A stretch of 64,000 nucleotides of DNA from Salminus brasiliensis (Eukaryota; Chordata; Actinopteri; Characiformes; Bryconidae). Each line of letters opens with the position of its first letter. The stretch's first letter is position 1. Of this stretch, positions 35,752 to 49,051 are shown piece by piece. The DNA lies in the NCBI RefSeq assembly GCF_030463535.1, contig NC_132898.1, positions 25,560,662 through 25,624,661 on the forward strand. The letters are read 5' to 3'. Under the pieces are notes generated by a model. The model saw only the letters and a program-made list of their open reading frames with translations. It was not told where the DNA came from and ran no database searches. A program made the position numbers and the translations under genes.

Positions 35752-37389
35752 TATATACAGTAGGGGTTTTGCTCAGTGCATTTCAATGAGCTAATAGTTG
35801 AGTGTGTTTTCAATCTAACTGCATGTTTCTTTCCACCACATTCGCCTCCAGAATAGTTTGGTATTGACAATAGGCACAGGGAAAGCTTGGCAAGCGCTCC
35901 AACTTCAAACTGTGTGTGTTGCTACTGTAACTACGAGCAACCTTTCAGAGCAAATCCTCACTCCTTTCTCTTTCAAATGATTTATATAATCTCTCGCCCT
36001 TTGCCCAAACATCCCTCTCCAGGTTTAATATCTGAGGCCTTTGTTAAACTGTCACGGGCGGATTGCTGTGAATTGATGCTCAGCTCTGCCTAAAAACACT
36101 GGCGTGACCTCTGACGTTTCTGTGTCCTCAAGCGCAGGCCATGTACAGAGTTAAACCTGTTAAGGTTTACAGGCTAGATTGGGGCTTGTTTGGTTTGGCC
36201 TCATTAAAATGGACCCCATTCATGAATCCTCACTCATGTTCAGGATTGATGACACTACATTGTTTTTGCTGCTATCTCTGACACACACACACCAGCTAAG
36301 CATCTATAACTCACTCACACACTCACTCTTTCACACACACACACACACACACACAGCAGCCTTGGCCTATTTCAGTGTGTTTTGTTTAACAAGATATAGT
36401 TAAATATGCTGTAGTCTGAAACAGTTTTTTTGTGATGAGAGAACATTTCAAATCAAGCTTTGATAAAATAATTCTGATTAAAATAATGAATCCATAAATG
36501 CTAAATAGATGGCATATTTGGTACAAAATAAGCAGTCAGTATACTATATGAATTATTTAATGTGCAATATGGTAGTGCTATGTATTTTCACTTGGGATGC
36601 ACAGATATGGGAACTGTGGGCCAATATCTGATATTTTAATTAGTGGAGGAATTACCAAAAAAAAATGCAGTTATTTTAGCCCCATAGCCCAGAGTCACTT
36701 CAAAGCTTTGCTCTTCTGTACAGCAATAAATACATACATACTGCTAATATTTACTGGTGTGATAAGGCCACAGTTCCTTTTAGATCACAGGACATTTCAT
36801 GCTCAACCCACTAAAACCTTGTGGGTTTTTTTTTTTTGTATTAAATTTTCTCGTCCTTTTTGAGATTTGTTTTTTCAAACAAATAAGCCTTTATTACTTT
36901 ATTTAATAGCCCTTTGCCCTCCTTAGGGGACTAAAACAGTAGCAAAAATGAATACAATGCAGATATTTTTATTTATTTTAACCCAGAGTCATGTAAACGT
37001 ACCGCTTTTCTAATAACAAAATATTAGTCTAATATTAATCTTTTTAAATCATTTTGAATGTTTTTTTTAAATAGCAATTCTCTTCCGATGTGTTTCCAAC
37101 ATCACTTTGCAAACCTGCTTAGTTTCACTGTTAAAGGCAATAGTTATCTTAATTAACTAACTGAATGTTGAGAAAACACAAGAAATGCCACAATTCATTC
37201 ATTTAGATTCAGAATTAATTCACATCACAGGATATTCCAAACATTTACACATTAGTAATCAATACATTTAAATCAATAATAATAATAATAATAATAATAA
37301 TTATTATTATTATTATTTTGCCTTAGACATTACTTTGACATTTTCCCACTTTTTGAGGTTTTATTTATTTAGATTTGTATGTTATTAAT
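35752..37389. other. Intergenic upstream of chchd4
   Basis: AT-rich, no exon recognised. Contains a CA-rich stretch (about 36283-36356), a fragment of the 'gatatgggaa...ggccaatatctga' repeat at 36594-36640, and an (AAT)n/(ATT)n palindrome at about 37275-37317. Confidence 0.55.
37275..37317. repeat. Palindromic (AAT)n-(ATT)n microsatellite
   Basis: About eight AAT units run directly into about seven ATT units, so the two halves form a perfect inverted repeat with no spacer. Confidence 0.9.
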
Positions 37390-37576
37390 GTAATGTTCGC
37401 CCGGGGACTCTTATTATGAAAACGTGGAGGCCAGTATGGTAGAAGCCGTGTCGCTCAGTTCAATGTCCGGTGTCGAGAGCAGGCGTGCTGGTGCCGGTGT
37501 GCTGTCCAGGACCAAACACTGAAAACGGAGAAGAAAAGGACCTTCCTCGGGTGACCGGTTCTCTCCGTTGGCAAAC
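37390..37576 (+). promoter_or_regulatory. Putative chchd4 promoter/5'UTR
   Basis: A CpG-containing block (gttcgcccggggac, gccgtgtcgct, ggtgtcgaga, gtgaccggtt) within AT-rich flanks, directly before the chchd4 ATG. No TATA box was seen. The transcription start is not resolved. Confidence 0.45.
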
Positions 37577-40377
37577 ATGTCCTACTGCAAGCAGGAAGGT
37601 ATGGCTGGGTTATGAGTTGGGGCTCAGATCTGCCGCTCCTGCTGCTCTTCTCTTCTCAATGTCATTGGGCTTTAGCCTGTTAGCTCGCCATGTGTTAATG
37701 TTACGCACAGCCGATGTGCGCGACTGTGCTCGGCTCAAACTTCTGCTATAGCCAGAGTATAGACTTCCACATTGTCGATTTTACTGTGGTGTGTAGCCGT
37801 AACGTGGTCTGCAAACTAGTTAGATCTAGTTAGATATGGTGAAGGTCTAAACACAGCAGCATGTTATCTAGCTGAGTTCAGCATCTACCTGCTCCTGGGG
37901 TCACGCTTTCTGACCGCCATGGTGTTTTGTAGTGTCACGGTGTGGGTTTAATACGGACAGGCAAGTCTGAACTGTATGTCATCAGCTTTTCGGATCCATG
38001 GCAGTGCCAGATATTTCTTACTGACAGAGGCCCATTAGATCTTCATCATGATGGTGATGATGATGATGATGATGATGACACACCTGTAAATGGTGCAGTG
38101 ACTGTCAATTGTTTCAGTCTACTGTACTGAAATTACTGTAAAGTTACTGTAAGTGGTGGTATCCCAACCCAGGCCCTGCTTTGCATATTATAGAGCCAGC
38201 TATATTATATCCACCAGCTCCCACACTTTTCCACACCTGGTCCAACTAATCCGGGCCAAACTTTCCAAAAGTATCTTCAGAAAATGTGGAGAGGTGCATT
38301 CAGGGTGTTGCTCTTTGGACTAATCTGCCATTGGGGCACCCGAGCCATTTGTGAGGAGCTGAAGTGGTTGTGCAGGTGGACGATATTACTGTATTATCAT
38401 TATCATGAGCATATTGTATCGCTATCGTGATAAAAGCTGTTACGCAGCATGCTTTTGTTAGTGTATCATGGTTATTGTTATTTATTAATTTAAATGTTTT
38501 TTTGCTTGGTTTTTAAGTTTTTAAAATCTGGAATAATTGGTGCATTTTGGCTTTGTGTCAAAATATCCTTCTACATATTGGTTGTCATGGAAATATTTTT
38601 ACGCAACTTGATGCATTATGGCTTCCATATTGGCTTGTAGTAGTGGAAGTGGATATGACATCACTGTACAGGGATTGGCTGGGGTTGGTCACCTGTGCTG
38701 TGAAGAATCATGGCTTATTCAGCGGTCACCTGAAACACAAGCTCATGTTTATATGTATACATTAGACCAGAGAACACACTGGGCCTCCAGCATTGGAATT
38801 GCACTAGATAAGTTGATCAGAATGATTGGAATAGACAATGTGACAGTGTCCATTAATAATACTGTAATATTGTTATATGAATGATAAAATCACACACTAA
38901 AAAAAACATAAACAATATTGTGATATTTAATACAGGTTACACTGACATTGACTATTTGCTGAGTTGCTTTTTCACAAGCTAAACCTTCCCCCTGTTCATT
39001 TTTATGACAGGTAAAGATCAGATCATCTTCGTGACCAAGGAGGACCATGAGGCACCAAGCAATGCTGAGCTTGTAGAAGATGACCCTAATGACCCTTATG
39101 AAGATCACGGTGAGCTCTTAACTTAAATTTAGTGAATTAGTACAATAGGAAATGAAAAGCAATCCTAGTTCTGAAGCTGAAGCACTGAAGTTAAATAGAT
39201 GTCCAGTGTAAAACTAAATGTGTAAACATGTCTTGACTCATAGACTACATTTTAATGATTGGAAAATATTTAAAAACAAGCTTCTTCCTTTAATTTGGGC
39301 CCAGAGTGGTCCAGCAGAATAAGGCGTGGTCACTGTGACCAGAGGATCGCTGGTTTTAATCTTGGTCATGATGCTAGACATCAGCAGCCAGGGCCCTGTG
39401 AGAGCACAGTTGGCATTGCTCTCTCCAGGGTGGGTAGATGGCTCTCTCTCTCTCTCCCCCACATCACTCAAGTGTAATGCTGGCCGTCACTGGCATCTGC
39501 TGGTCAATGCATCAGAGCTGGGTAACCAGTGCTTTCCTCCAGGAAAGGGGAGAATTGGCGAACTGAAATAAATTTAGTTTAAAAAAAGGATGCTTCACAA
39601 AATAAGCAATAAAATAAAATTTAAAAAATGGATGGATTAGCATGCTAACTTGTTTTATAACGCTTATTTGCCCACCCAATATTTGTTAATTATTATAATT
39701 TTTTATAATATTTTTTTTTTTAAAAGCTTTGTCTTGGTCAGTCCAGAAACTCAGCCAATGCCTGAAATGACAGTTAGCAACTTATTAGCATAAACTGACT
39801 ACCATTTGGTCACGCTTATTGGCCATGCTAATTTAAGACAGTTAACAAAGGTAGTGACTAAACTGCATAAACAGCAAATGTTTAAAAATGCTAACCGGTC
39901 CAACTAACTTTCACTTGTTTTTTTTGTTGTTGTTTTTTTTTTTTTTAGCATTTTAGGAGAAAGTACTAAGCTATTATCAGCTGGTTTCAGGAGGTGAGCG
40001 ATTGCATTCATATCATGACTTTGTGACTCCCTTTAGGTCTGATTCTGCCCAACGGGGACATCAACTGGAATTGCCCGTGTCTGGGCGGCATGGCCAGTGG
40101 CCCCTGCGGTCAGCAGTTCAAGGACGCCTTCTCCTGTTTCCACTACAGCAACGAGGAGGTGAAGGGCTCTGAGTGCATAGAACACTTCCGCGGCATGCAG
40201 GAATGCATGCAGAAATACCCCGAACTCTACCCGCAGGAGGACGACAACGAGAGCGCCCCCTCTGAAGAGGCAGAGGCGGCGCCACCCGCCGACCCCACAG
40301 CCACTGACTCCGCTTCTGTTTCTGTTCCTACCTCAGAGGAAGTAGTGTCTGGAACAGAAATCCCTGCTACAAGCTAA
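37577..40377 (+). CDS. chchd4: Mitochondrial intermembrane space import protein MIA40 (CHCHD4), complete
   Basis: Three exons: 37577-37598, 39011-39109 and 40037-40377 (stop TAA), in phase, 153 residues. It begins [20 protein letters not shown], as in vertebrate CHCHD4. The redox-active CPC motif is in NWNCPCLGG (about residue 55), followed by the twin CX9C core: [11 protein letters not shown] and [11 protein letters not shown], which fold as a CHCH helical hairpin. The C-terminal tail is acidic and Ala/Pro-rich. The protein oxidises incoming small cysteine proteins in the intermembrane space, passing electrons to ALR/GFER, and binds AIFM1. There is no cleavable presequence, as usual for the metazoan form. 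ATG has A at -3. Intron 2 holds a SINE copy. An in-frame start further upstream was not needed. Confidence 0.96.
39298..39580 (+). mobile_element. tRNA-derived SINE (family D)
   Basis: Contains a B-box-like 'gatcgctggttttaatc', the 'ctctccagggtgggtagatg' body and 'tgctggccgtcactggcatc'. The alignment with 46355-46715 is clear by eye. It lies in chchd4 intron 2. Confidence 0.65.
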
Positions 40378-40457
40378 TGTTACACACACATTCACATTAA
40401 CTTTCAGCCTCAAGATCTGAATCTTGATCTCACAGCTACTCTTTGACTTGCACAGAG

Positions 40458-40495
<38 letters not shown>

Positions 40496-43465
40496 CAAGA
40501 CATCCGAACCGACTGCCTCCACCTGCCCTCAGGATACACTGATGTTTGAAAATGGAAGAAGCTGCTGAGGAACTTTCAGCTCTTTCCTTAAAGAGAAGCA
40601 GACTGACAGTAGTAGAGAAATATTGAGAAGGCGTGCTATAGAAGGGGCATCCCTGGGTTGATGTGCTCTTGAATGACACATCTGTGTGAGTTATTCACTG
40701 TAGGAGAACATGAAGGAGTGATGTGTTTATGAGCCTCTGATAATGCTAAATGTTCGTCAGATATTAGAAGTTCTGGTAATTAATGTTAAATGAGTTCATT
40801 TACATGTGCACTGCTTTTTTCACGACTTCCCAGCTAAAAGCCACAAGAATTAGGTTTGCTTGATGCAGTACTGTGCAAAAGTCAAAGTGACCCTGATTTA
40901 TTTGATTTCCAGTCAAAACCCCTTTTAATTACAAGTCAGTCATTCCTCAGCATCAGGAAAAGATTCTTCAGCAGTCTTCAGGGATAATCTTCCCCCACCT
41001 CTTTCACAACATCTAGGGCTTACCATCTCTGTTAAACACCATCTGTTAAACATGGTGGTGGGTGTGTTCTGAAATTTTGCAATGAGATTATTCCACACCT
41101 CCAAAGGTCAGTCTTAGAAGTCTCTCAATCCAAGCCCTCCCTAAAGCATTGAATAATAATGAGGTGTGGATTTTGGACAGGTTGATCCACTGTTCTGAGA
41201 GCAGCAGCTTCAGCAGTTTTTGTCTGTCTATCTGTTTGCTTTTCTCAGTAAGAGCTTGTTGATCAGCTCCATGTTTTTTCAGACCTAAAGGAAGAAAGGA
41301 TGGACGGACACAAAGACCTGTGAATGTCTTTGGAAAGAGAATGGAGCTTGATTGTCATCTGTTTCTCAAAGATAAAACTGCTGGTCATCTGATAGGGGTG
41401 TTATGTAATGGTCTAGAAGGTCATGCATGGTTGTTGGGTCCCATTATTTCTGATTTAGTAGATTTTAGTAATTTTTTAGAGCTTTCTCTTTCCTTATCCT
41501 ACATTTAATCTCCTGATATGTCCTGTTTTGACTGGAATCCAAGAAAGTAAAGTGTGGTCACTGAGGTTTGCACAGCACTGTAGTTCCTGTCCAGATTGCA
41601 GATTTCTGTCCTCCTCACGTAGCGATCTCCGAACACTGCTAGTGTATTTTTCTACTTCTCCTGAGTGGTGCTTCTGTACTTTAGAGGGCTCGTACTGCTG
41701 AAATAACATTGCTTTAAGGTTGGCATACTAGACCACTCATCTGTCTGAATGACCATTTTCAGTACAGGTAGGTTCACAAAGGGCATATGCAGGCATGTCC
41801 TCTTTTAGATCATTATACATCTTTAGACATTTAAGATGGATACCAAATCTAAAACGAAATGGGTATAATATTCTCTGTGCCTGGATCTCAGTATTCTCTG
41901 CCTATGGATACAGTACTGTGCAAAGTATTTGGAAAGCTGAGAAAATACAGACTATGGAAATCTGTTCACCAAAGCTCTAGTTCCCTTCCAACACCTAGTT
42001 TTTGTAACCAGTCCTTTGTTAAAGTTAATGAGGTGAGCTCCTGGTGGAGCTGTACACATTCATACAGTGGCTGGAGTTCACAGAGATCAGTAACTCAACC
42101 TGTGTTCTTCTAAACATGTCCTAGCCAACATGCCCATAAGTTGACTGACCAATAGCACTGTATTTATTGCAACGTAATCTAGTGTTTTTACAGTCTAAAA
42201 CGGGTTCACTGCTTAGATAAACAGTTTTCTTAGCTGTCTAAGACTTCACAGTACTGTAGCTTCATTACTTCATGACCTGTATGCACTGTGTAGGGACTAG
42301 GGGAGTCATTTGAGATTCAGGCTGTGTCCAGTTAGGTTGGTTTTTACCATTTTACCTAAATATATTGTTAATGTGTGTGATATGAATGGCTCAGTGTTTC
42401 TAATTAAGAAGGTGGGGGTGGATGGAGACACAAAATGGAATGAAAGGCCTAATCTGTCATAGGTGTCTATTATGGACCTGAGGTGGGAAGTATTGTGGTG
42501 GTAGACTCATAAAGTGTCTCAGGCTTTGCAGACTCAATTTCCATGTTTGTGGTCATAATTTTAAATGCGTTCTTCGTTTTCAGGCCTTGGCATTGTTATT
42601 TAGGGCTGTTTATACCAAAATTCAGTGCCTTTACGGCATAGACTAAACTAATTCTATACTACAAGTATCACAAATGTCTGATATTGTCTGAATTCCTAAA
42701 AGAATCAGAGAGCCAATAAACAAGCCTTCTACAAAAGCCTTCTAGATTGTTGATTGGGTCAGCAATCTCTTGGGCTTAGGAAAGGCACCTACTTACAACA
42801 TCTTTCTCTCAGTTCTGTCTTAAGCCACACCCCCTTTCAGTCAGTTTGTAATTTAAAAGAACTTGAATACAACCCACCCTTGGTACAGCTGAACAGTAAA
42901 CCTGGGTTCTTCAAATCTTGGCCTGGAAAGCTGGTGACCCCTACAGTTTGGTGACTTTCCTGCCAATCCAAAGTTGAAGATTGTTGAATATCAAATGTTC
43001 TGTCAGATCTTCTCCCACTGGACAGACTGGATTCTGGGATTAGATTATCCGGCTAAACTGAGAACTCATGCTTTGCAAACTCCAACTCCACAATAGGTAA
43101 ACTTGTCAGGTTTGACAGGTGTGTTTGAGCAGAGAACTCACCAGACTGTGCTGGACAGCAGCTCTCCAGGACTGGATTTGAAGATTGTTGGCTCTTGCTG
43201 GATCAGACAGTTCTTTATATTGACCCTCAAGCAGCTGTACTACCCTGAGACACTTTGTGAAGATGGCAGTTTACATGTTTAATGTTTCGTATAGAGCGTC
43301 TGTCAAAGTGTGGTGTTTTATCATCTATCCTGATGTCATTGATCAGACAAGTACTGCTGAGTTGTAAGAATGATCAGAATCTCTCAATATACCGCCCCTC
43401 TGTTTCTTAATGCTGTGGTCTGACTGTGTTTTAGGTACTGCTTTTCAAACATATTATATGTATCC
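40378..43465. other. chchd4 3'UTR and intergenic
   Basis: Includes a CA microsatellite (40460-40492) 80 bases after the chchd4 stop. No canonical AATAAA was found in the first kilobase, so the 3' end is not assigned; AATAAA at 42715-42720 is a distant candidate. No coding exon was recognised. Confidence 0.5.
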
Positions 43466-43806
43466 CATAGGTCCAAATGTTTGTGGACACCCCTTCTAAT
43501 GAATGCATTCAGCTACTTTAAGCTGTACCTATTGCTAACTGTTGTCTAATTTCTGTAGAGAAGTATTGCCAATAGAATAGGTCTCTCTCCTTAATCTACT
43601 GGCAACATGTTAACAGGCATGGGATAGAGGGGTCTAAAGCCCCCTGGCATTGAGCTCTGGAGCAGTGGAAAACTCCAAAATCTAGTAGAAAGCCCTCTCT
43701 GGAAAGTAGCGATAGTTAATCCAACAAAAGCATGATATATGAATTTAATACCCTTTTATTTCAGAATAAATGAGCAGGTGTCCAGATACTTTTGTCCTTA
43801 TAGTGT
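43466..43806. mobile_element. Short DNA-element family A, copy 5
   Basis: Begins 'taggtccaaatgtttgtgga' and ends 'gatacttttgtccttatagt'; the ends are imperfect inverted repeats. About 340 bases with an internal deletion relative to the longest copies. It lies between the convergent genes chchd4 and the netrin-4-like gene. Confidence 0.75.
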
Positions 43807-44009
43807 AGCTTAGTTCTAGGATAAATGACCAATTACTAAATTACCAATGTCACTGGAGAAACCCATATTATGTTAAGATGGGCACAGGTAGTTAGACCTA
43901 AACAAGGTAAAGTATTTATCTAAAGGGCCAATCAAAATGTAGGTGATTTGCATAGTGACAAAAATGGTCTAGCAATAAAGAACGGCTGAAAATGGTCTTT
44001 AAAAATAAA

Positions 44010-44235
44010 TAACAGGGTGGTGCAATTTAAAGCATTGGTTCTATTGTTGGGAGATCGCCGGTGATGCCACAGCCATACGTAAGTTCCAGAGAGCATAACT
44101 GGTCTCAATCCCTCTGGTCGGGTAGGATGGCCCTCCTTCTCCCCCGATCTCTCAGCACAATGCAAGCCAGTGTAAGTGCCTGTTAGCTGATGTAACAGAA
44201 CTGGCAGTTAGTGTTCTCCTCCAAGCATGATCAGC
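44010..44235 (+). mobile_element. Diverged SINE (family D-like)
   Basis: Shares the order 'gggagatcgccgg...ccagagagcataactgg...cctctggtcgggtagga...ctccttctccc...cacaatgcaagccagt...gttagctgatg' with better SINE copies, but is much diverged. Confidence 0.45.
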
Positions 44236-44479
44236 AGTCCAGTGATGTTGCTTTACAAATAGCCTTTAAAAAATGTGTAATCTAACTACACAAGTACAAA
44301 ATCAGTACAAATAGTTCTACATAGTAAAAGTGAACCACATATTTCAGTATATTCTGAAAATCCAGGCTTGGAAAAAATCCAACATCCATGTGACCTCCCG
44401 TATCAGTTACTGTCCAGAGTCCAGGTCTCTCCCTGTACCTGTAAATTGATCAATATGGCCAAAGGATAGTGCAAAGGAA

Positions 44480-44803
44480 CCTCTAAACAGGGGTATTTAT
44501 TCCAGTCTGGAGAGTGGGTGTTCAGGACAGTTGATTTCCCTGAGCAGGAAAAAGGATTACCAAACTGCTGGACACTGAGCCTCCAGGACCAGATCTGAGT
44601 ACCCCTGCCCTACAGCTCTTAAGTGTGGATAGCGGAAGGCTCTGCCCTAGAGCTCTACTGCTGTGCTCCCTTATACAGCTTAGTCCACTCAACCAGTGTT
44701 GTACCACCGATATGCATGGGCTTCTACCAATTCTACCAAGTAGTTTGGCTTGGGAGTTCTCCACGGCTGGGTATCTCCATATGTCTGTTAACGTCCAGCA
44801 CTT
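44480..44803 (-). other. Probable 3'UTR of the netrin-4-like gene
   Basis: Immediately 3' of the stop codon on the minus strand. A minus-strand AATAAA (plus TTTATT at 44496-44501) is a candidate poly(A) signal. Part of it (44510-44615) resembles a short repeat also seen at 11750-11823. Confidence 0.4.
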
Positions 44804-47690
44804 TCATAAGCATCCCTGCCGTACAGCTTCAGAAACCAAAAAGCCCAGCGTTGGGGTCCACGGCACCACCAGGCTCTGCAGGGTGACCAGCAGCCGTCCC
44901 GATTCTACCTCCTCTGGGCCTGCCAGCAGGTAGTCTACTCCTGATGAAGAAACAGTGTCTCATTTCATATTCCAGTCACATTACAACATCTTAAATACAT
45001 TCATCTTCATGAGGACAGTACCTGGGTTGAGGACGGGGCAGGTGCAGCCCCGGCTGGTCCAGGACAGGGGGTACAGGCTGTGCGTACCCTGAGAGAGAGG
45101 CAGGAGCCCAGAGCGCAGCACTTTCCTCACCTTCACCTGCACCACCGCATGGGTGCCTTTGTCGTGAGCAGACAGCACACTGGCCTTCATCACTGCAGGA
45201 CAGAGAACAGAAAAGAATATTACATATATGCATGCACGGAAATGTGGTCCCACAGGGGTCGGACTAATAACGAAACCAGATTGATGGCCTTTCATAAACC
45301 CTTACAAGTTTAATTAATGCTGTTGTCACAGCAATCACATAAAGAGTTCATAAATAATGACATCAGCCATAACATTAACACAGGTGGAGAGATTATCTTC
45401 ATCTACAGTGGCATCTGTCAAGAGGTGGTGATATTAGGCAGTTGTTGAAGGTGATGTGTGTTAAAAGCAGGAAAAATTTTTAGAATCTGAGCCATATTAG
45501 ACAATTGCCAAATTGTCACGTCTAGACGACTGGGTCAGAACATCTCCATAACATCAGGCAGGTGTTCCTAAGGATGTTCCTGGTATGCTGTGGTCAGTAC
45601 TAGGCCTATCACGATAAATAACTGCAATAAATGATCATATTGTCATTTTAAGAACATTTTATGCCACTGATATAATGATTATATAAAGCATAATCATGCA
45701 ATTCCACCCTTTTAAAGAGCAGTGAACCTTTAATTATTAAGAATAATCAGACACTGGAATTGAAATATAAAAATGTGTAAATATCCTACATAAATAAAAC
45801 AAACAAAAAAAACCTACTGCTTTTCAACAAAGTCTACATTCCGGCTCGTTCAGGTTAAGAAGCTCTCTATGCCCATTCAGCTTAAGGCCAAATTGTTCCC
45901 ACTCCGGAGCTGTGGAATGTGGCTTTGAAACCAAGTCCATTTGGACCGGAACTGTGCAGTCTTTGAGGGAAAACAGCTATTAGCTGACAGACTTACAACC
46001 TACTTTCTATGGTAACGCACAGCGACATCCAACAGCTGCGCGTATGGTCGGGCGCGTGAGGTTGGCTGGTGCAACGAAGCTGGGGACCTAGCACTTTCCT
46101 TCAAGCGTGTTGGCTACCCAGCAATGCAGCATTGCCAGCAGTTCGAAAAGAGGTTGTAGCTGGCTTTGCATGTATCGACTGAGACACGTGTTAAATTCTT
46201 ATCCTCCTAGAGTCGCGAGCATTGCTAGTGCTAAGGGGAGCTACAAGGGGTGGCTTAATTGGCAGTGCCAAATTGGGAACACTGTCAGGCATCAGACAGT
46301 GTATTTATAATGATTTGGTGTAATAACTTTTTGTGAGGGTGCCTTAAGAAATTAGGAATCATTCACCACGTCGCTATGATCAGAGGATCGCTGGTTCGAG
46401 TCCTGGTCATAATGCTCATTTGGCCTCGCTCTCTCCAGGGTGGGTAGATGGCTCTCTGTCCTCACATTGCTTCGCTGCAGTGCTGGCGGTCACTGGCAGT
46501 TGCAGGCTGGTGCGTCACAGCCTGGTATGTAGTGCTTCCCTTCAGGGGCGTTGGTTGCACGGTGATAATGCATCGGCGGCAATTTGAAAAACAAGTGGGG
46601 CTTGACTGAGCATGTGTCGGAGGGGGTGTGTGTTGGTCCACCCTCACTAGTGTTGGGGGGCATTGCGTGTGATGGGGGGGAGAAAGTATGTACGGGTTAG
46701 GTAATTGGTGGTCCAAATATATATAATCCACCACTGTGAACAAATCTCTCAAGACTCTAGAAGTTTCTCTAATTCACAAATCTGACAAAAAGAGCACATA
46801 TTGCAAGATATGTGTTCATTTTCCAAATCTTACCATAGGAATGTTTCATCTTACACAGGTCAGACACACTCTTCAGCTTTCTCTCTTTGCAGCTGCATTT
46901 CCCTGTGTAGAAACAACACACACACAAACACCCAGAGCTCGTTCATCATGGTACACTTTCAGAAGCCCTTCCTGGAAGCCCACTTTTGACCAGAGAAACA
47001 CTGATGAAAGAACAGCTCAGAAAACAAGAGGGCCCTGTTAGCTCACCTGTGTAGTACAGTGCAGAGACAGCAAGCTCTTTGGACCACACCTTGTCCTCCT
47101 CGTGTGGCCGAAAGTGGGTCAGGTCAGGAATTTTGCCTCCAATGGGAACGTTGTAAAACTCGCCATTGGCTTTGCTGTAAAGAGAAACAGGATACGACAC
47201 AAACACAATGAAAGAGAATCAAAAGACAGTACATCACATTCAGGATCTCTTTACACTGGACACCGAATGTGCCTCTTAAGGCCAAGTTCACAGTGATACG
47301 AACAAACAACAGCTTACGGCTCTTTTCAGTTAGAGGAGTATAAAGCCTCTCCAGAGTAGAAGCACTGCAGATTTTAATCATACTGGATTAAAATCACTCC
47401 ATAATTATTACTGTAAGAAAGTTAAAAAAAACTACACACACACTGCAGATTCATACTGGATTAAAAACACTACACATTTATAAATGGCAGACTGCAAGGG
47501 CTACACAGGTGTGGATTCATACTGGAATATGATTAGTCTGCAATAATTCATGTCAGCCTGTAAAAGCTTTCTACAGAGCAGATTCATACTGGATTAAAAA
47601 CACTCCACAATTAATACGGTCAGGCTATAAAAGCTCCACACACTGTATATTCATACTGGATTAAAACCACAGCTCTGAAAATATAATAGA

Positions 47691-47752
<62 letters not shown>

Positions 47753-48992
47753 CTAAACTGACTCAGCTTCCATTAGGCTTTAGACTTGGATATAGTTTAA
47801 TCAGAGTTGGTCTCACCTGTCTAAACAGTGCCCTGTTACGGGGTCACAGGTCAGAGGGCACATGCAGGGCCTGCAGCCATCCGACCCGAAGCCCCAGTGT
47901 CCAGGCAGGCAATGATTGCAGCTTGTGCCCCCAACCCCTGGCTTACAGTGGCACTGCCCACTTCTGGGGTGGCACCAGGTCCCCTCTGTGCTGGTCAGTG
48001 CTGGAAAGGATCCAACTGGATCACACCAACAGCCTGTTGAAGAGAGGCACTGTGGGTAAGAGCAGCATTCTATGTCTAATACCTGTACCCATACATTACT
48101 AATGTTCTCTTTCTAGAGCTTTTGATGTCCAGTGAAATCCACTGTTGCTGTCTTTTACACACACAGCTCTACGATGTGAAATCTCAAATATTGGTCAAAT
48201 GAAAGTACTAGCAGTAAATATCCATGACGATATAACATCATTAATGCAAAAGGCGTCGACTGGACACCAAAAAATCTGTCCTCCTCTTCATTGCATTGCA
48301 TTCCTATCTTACTAGAAGAGCTATTTTCAGATCTGTTTGTTAATCAGAGAATCAGTAAAAAAGTAAACCTTTTTTGGGTTGCACATGATAAAAGGGTATT
48401 GTTCTACTGTTACCAGCAGGGGGCGACAGAGTAATAATAATAAACCTTATTTTATTATAGTATATAATGTAACCTTATTTTAAACTACTAACTAAAACAG
48501 TTCATGGGATTGGATCTCCCTCCAGCTGGTGTGTTTTGTGGTTTAATTGAAGTAAAAAAACAGAAATCCTCAACATAATCTTACAAACATCAATTCATGT
48601 TACATTTCTTGATATCAACTAATATTCTCAGTACCTTCATTCATTATGTGTCTATGTAATTAATATATATAGTAAACCATCAGTAGTATCTAAACATCTC
48701 CTTAAATCTAAGCTGATGCCTAATTAGCAAAGTACATCCTCTGGTGTCTTTAACACTGCAGCCCACCCCTCCGTCCCCCTCCATCCTCATCTCTGTCTTA
48801 CGTGTGCAGGCCTGTGGCGAGTTAAGTGGTCTGGCTGGGTGGCGGTGGTACCCCGGTCGACAGCGCTGGCACCTGCGGCCCACTGTGTTGTGCTGGCAGT
48901 TATCACACACCCCTCCGCTAACACCCCCTGTGGAGCGCCACACCCGCTGGGAGAAGTGACAGCTCTGTGCATGGCCGTGACATTCACACTCT

Positions 48993-49051
<59 letters not shown>

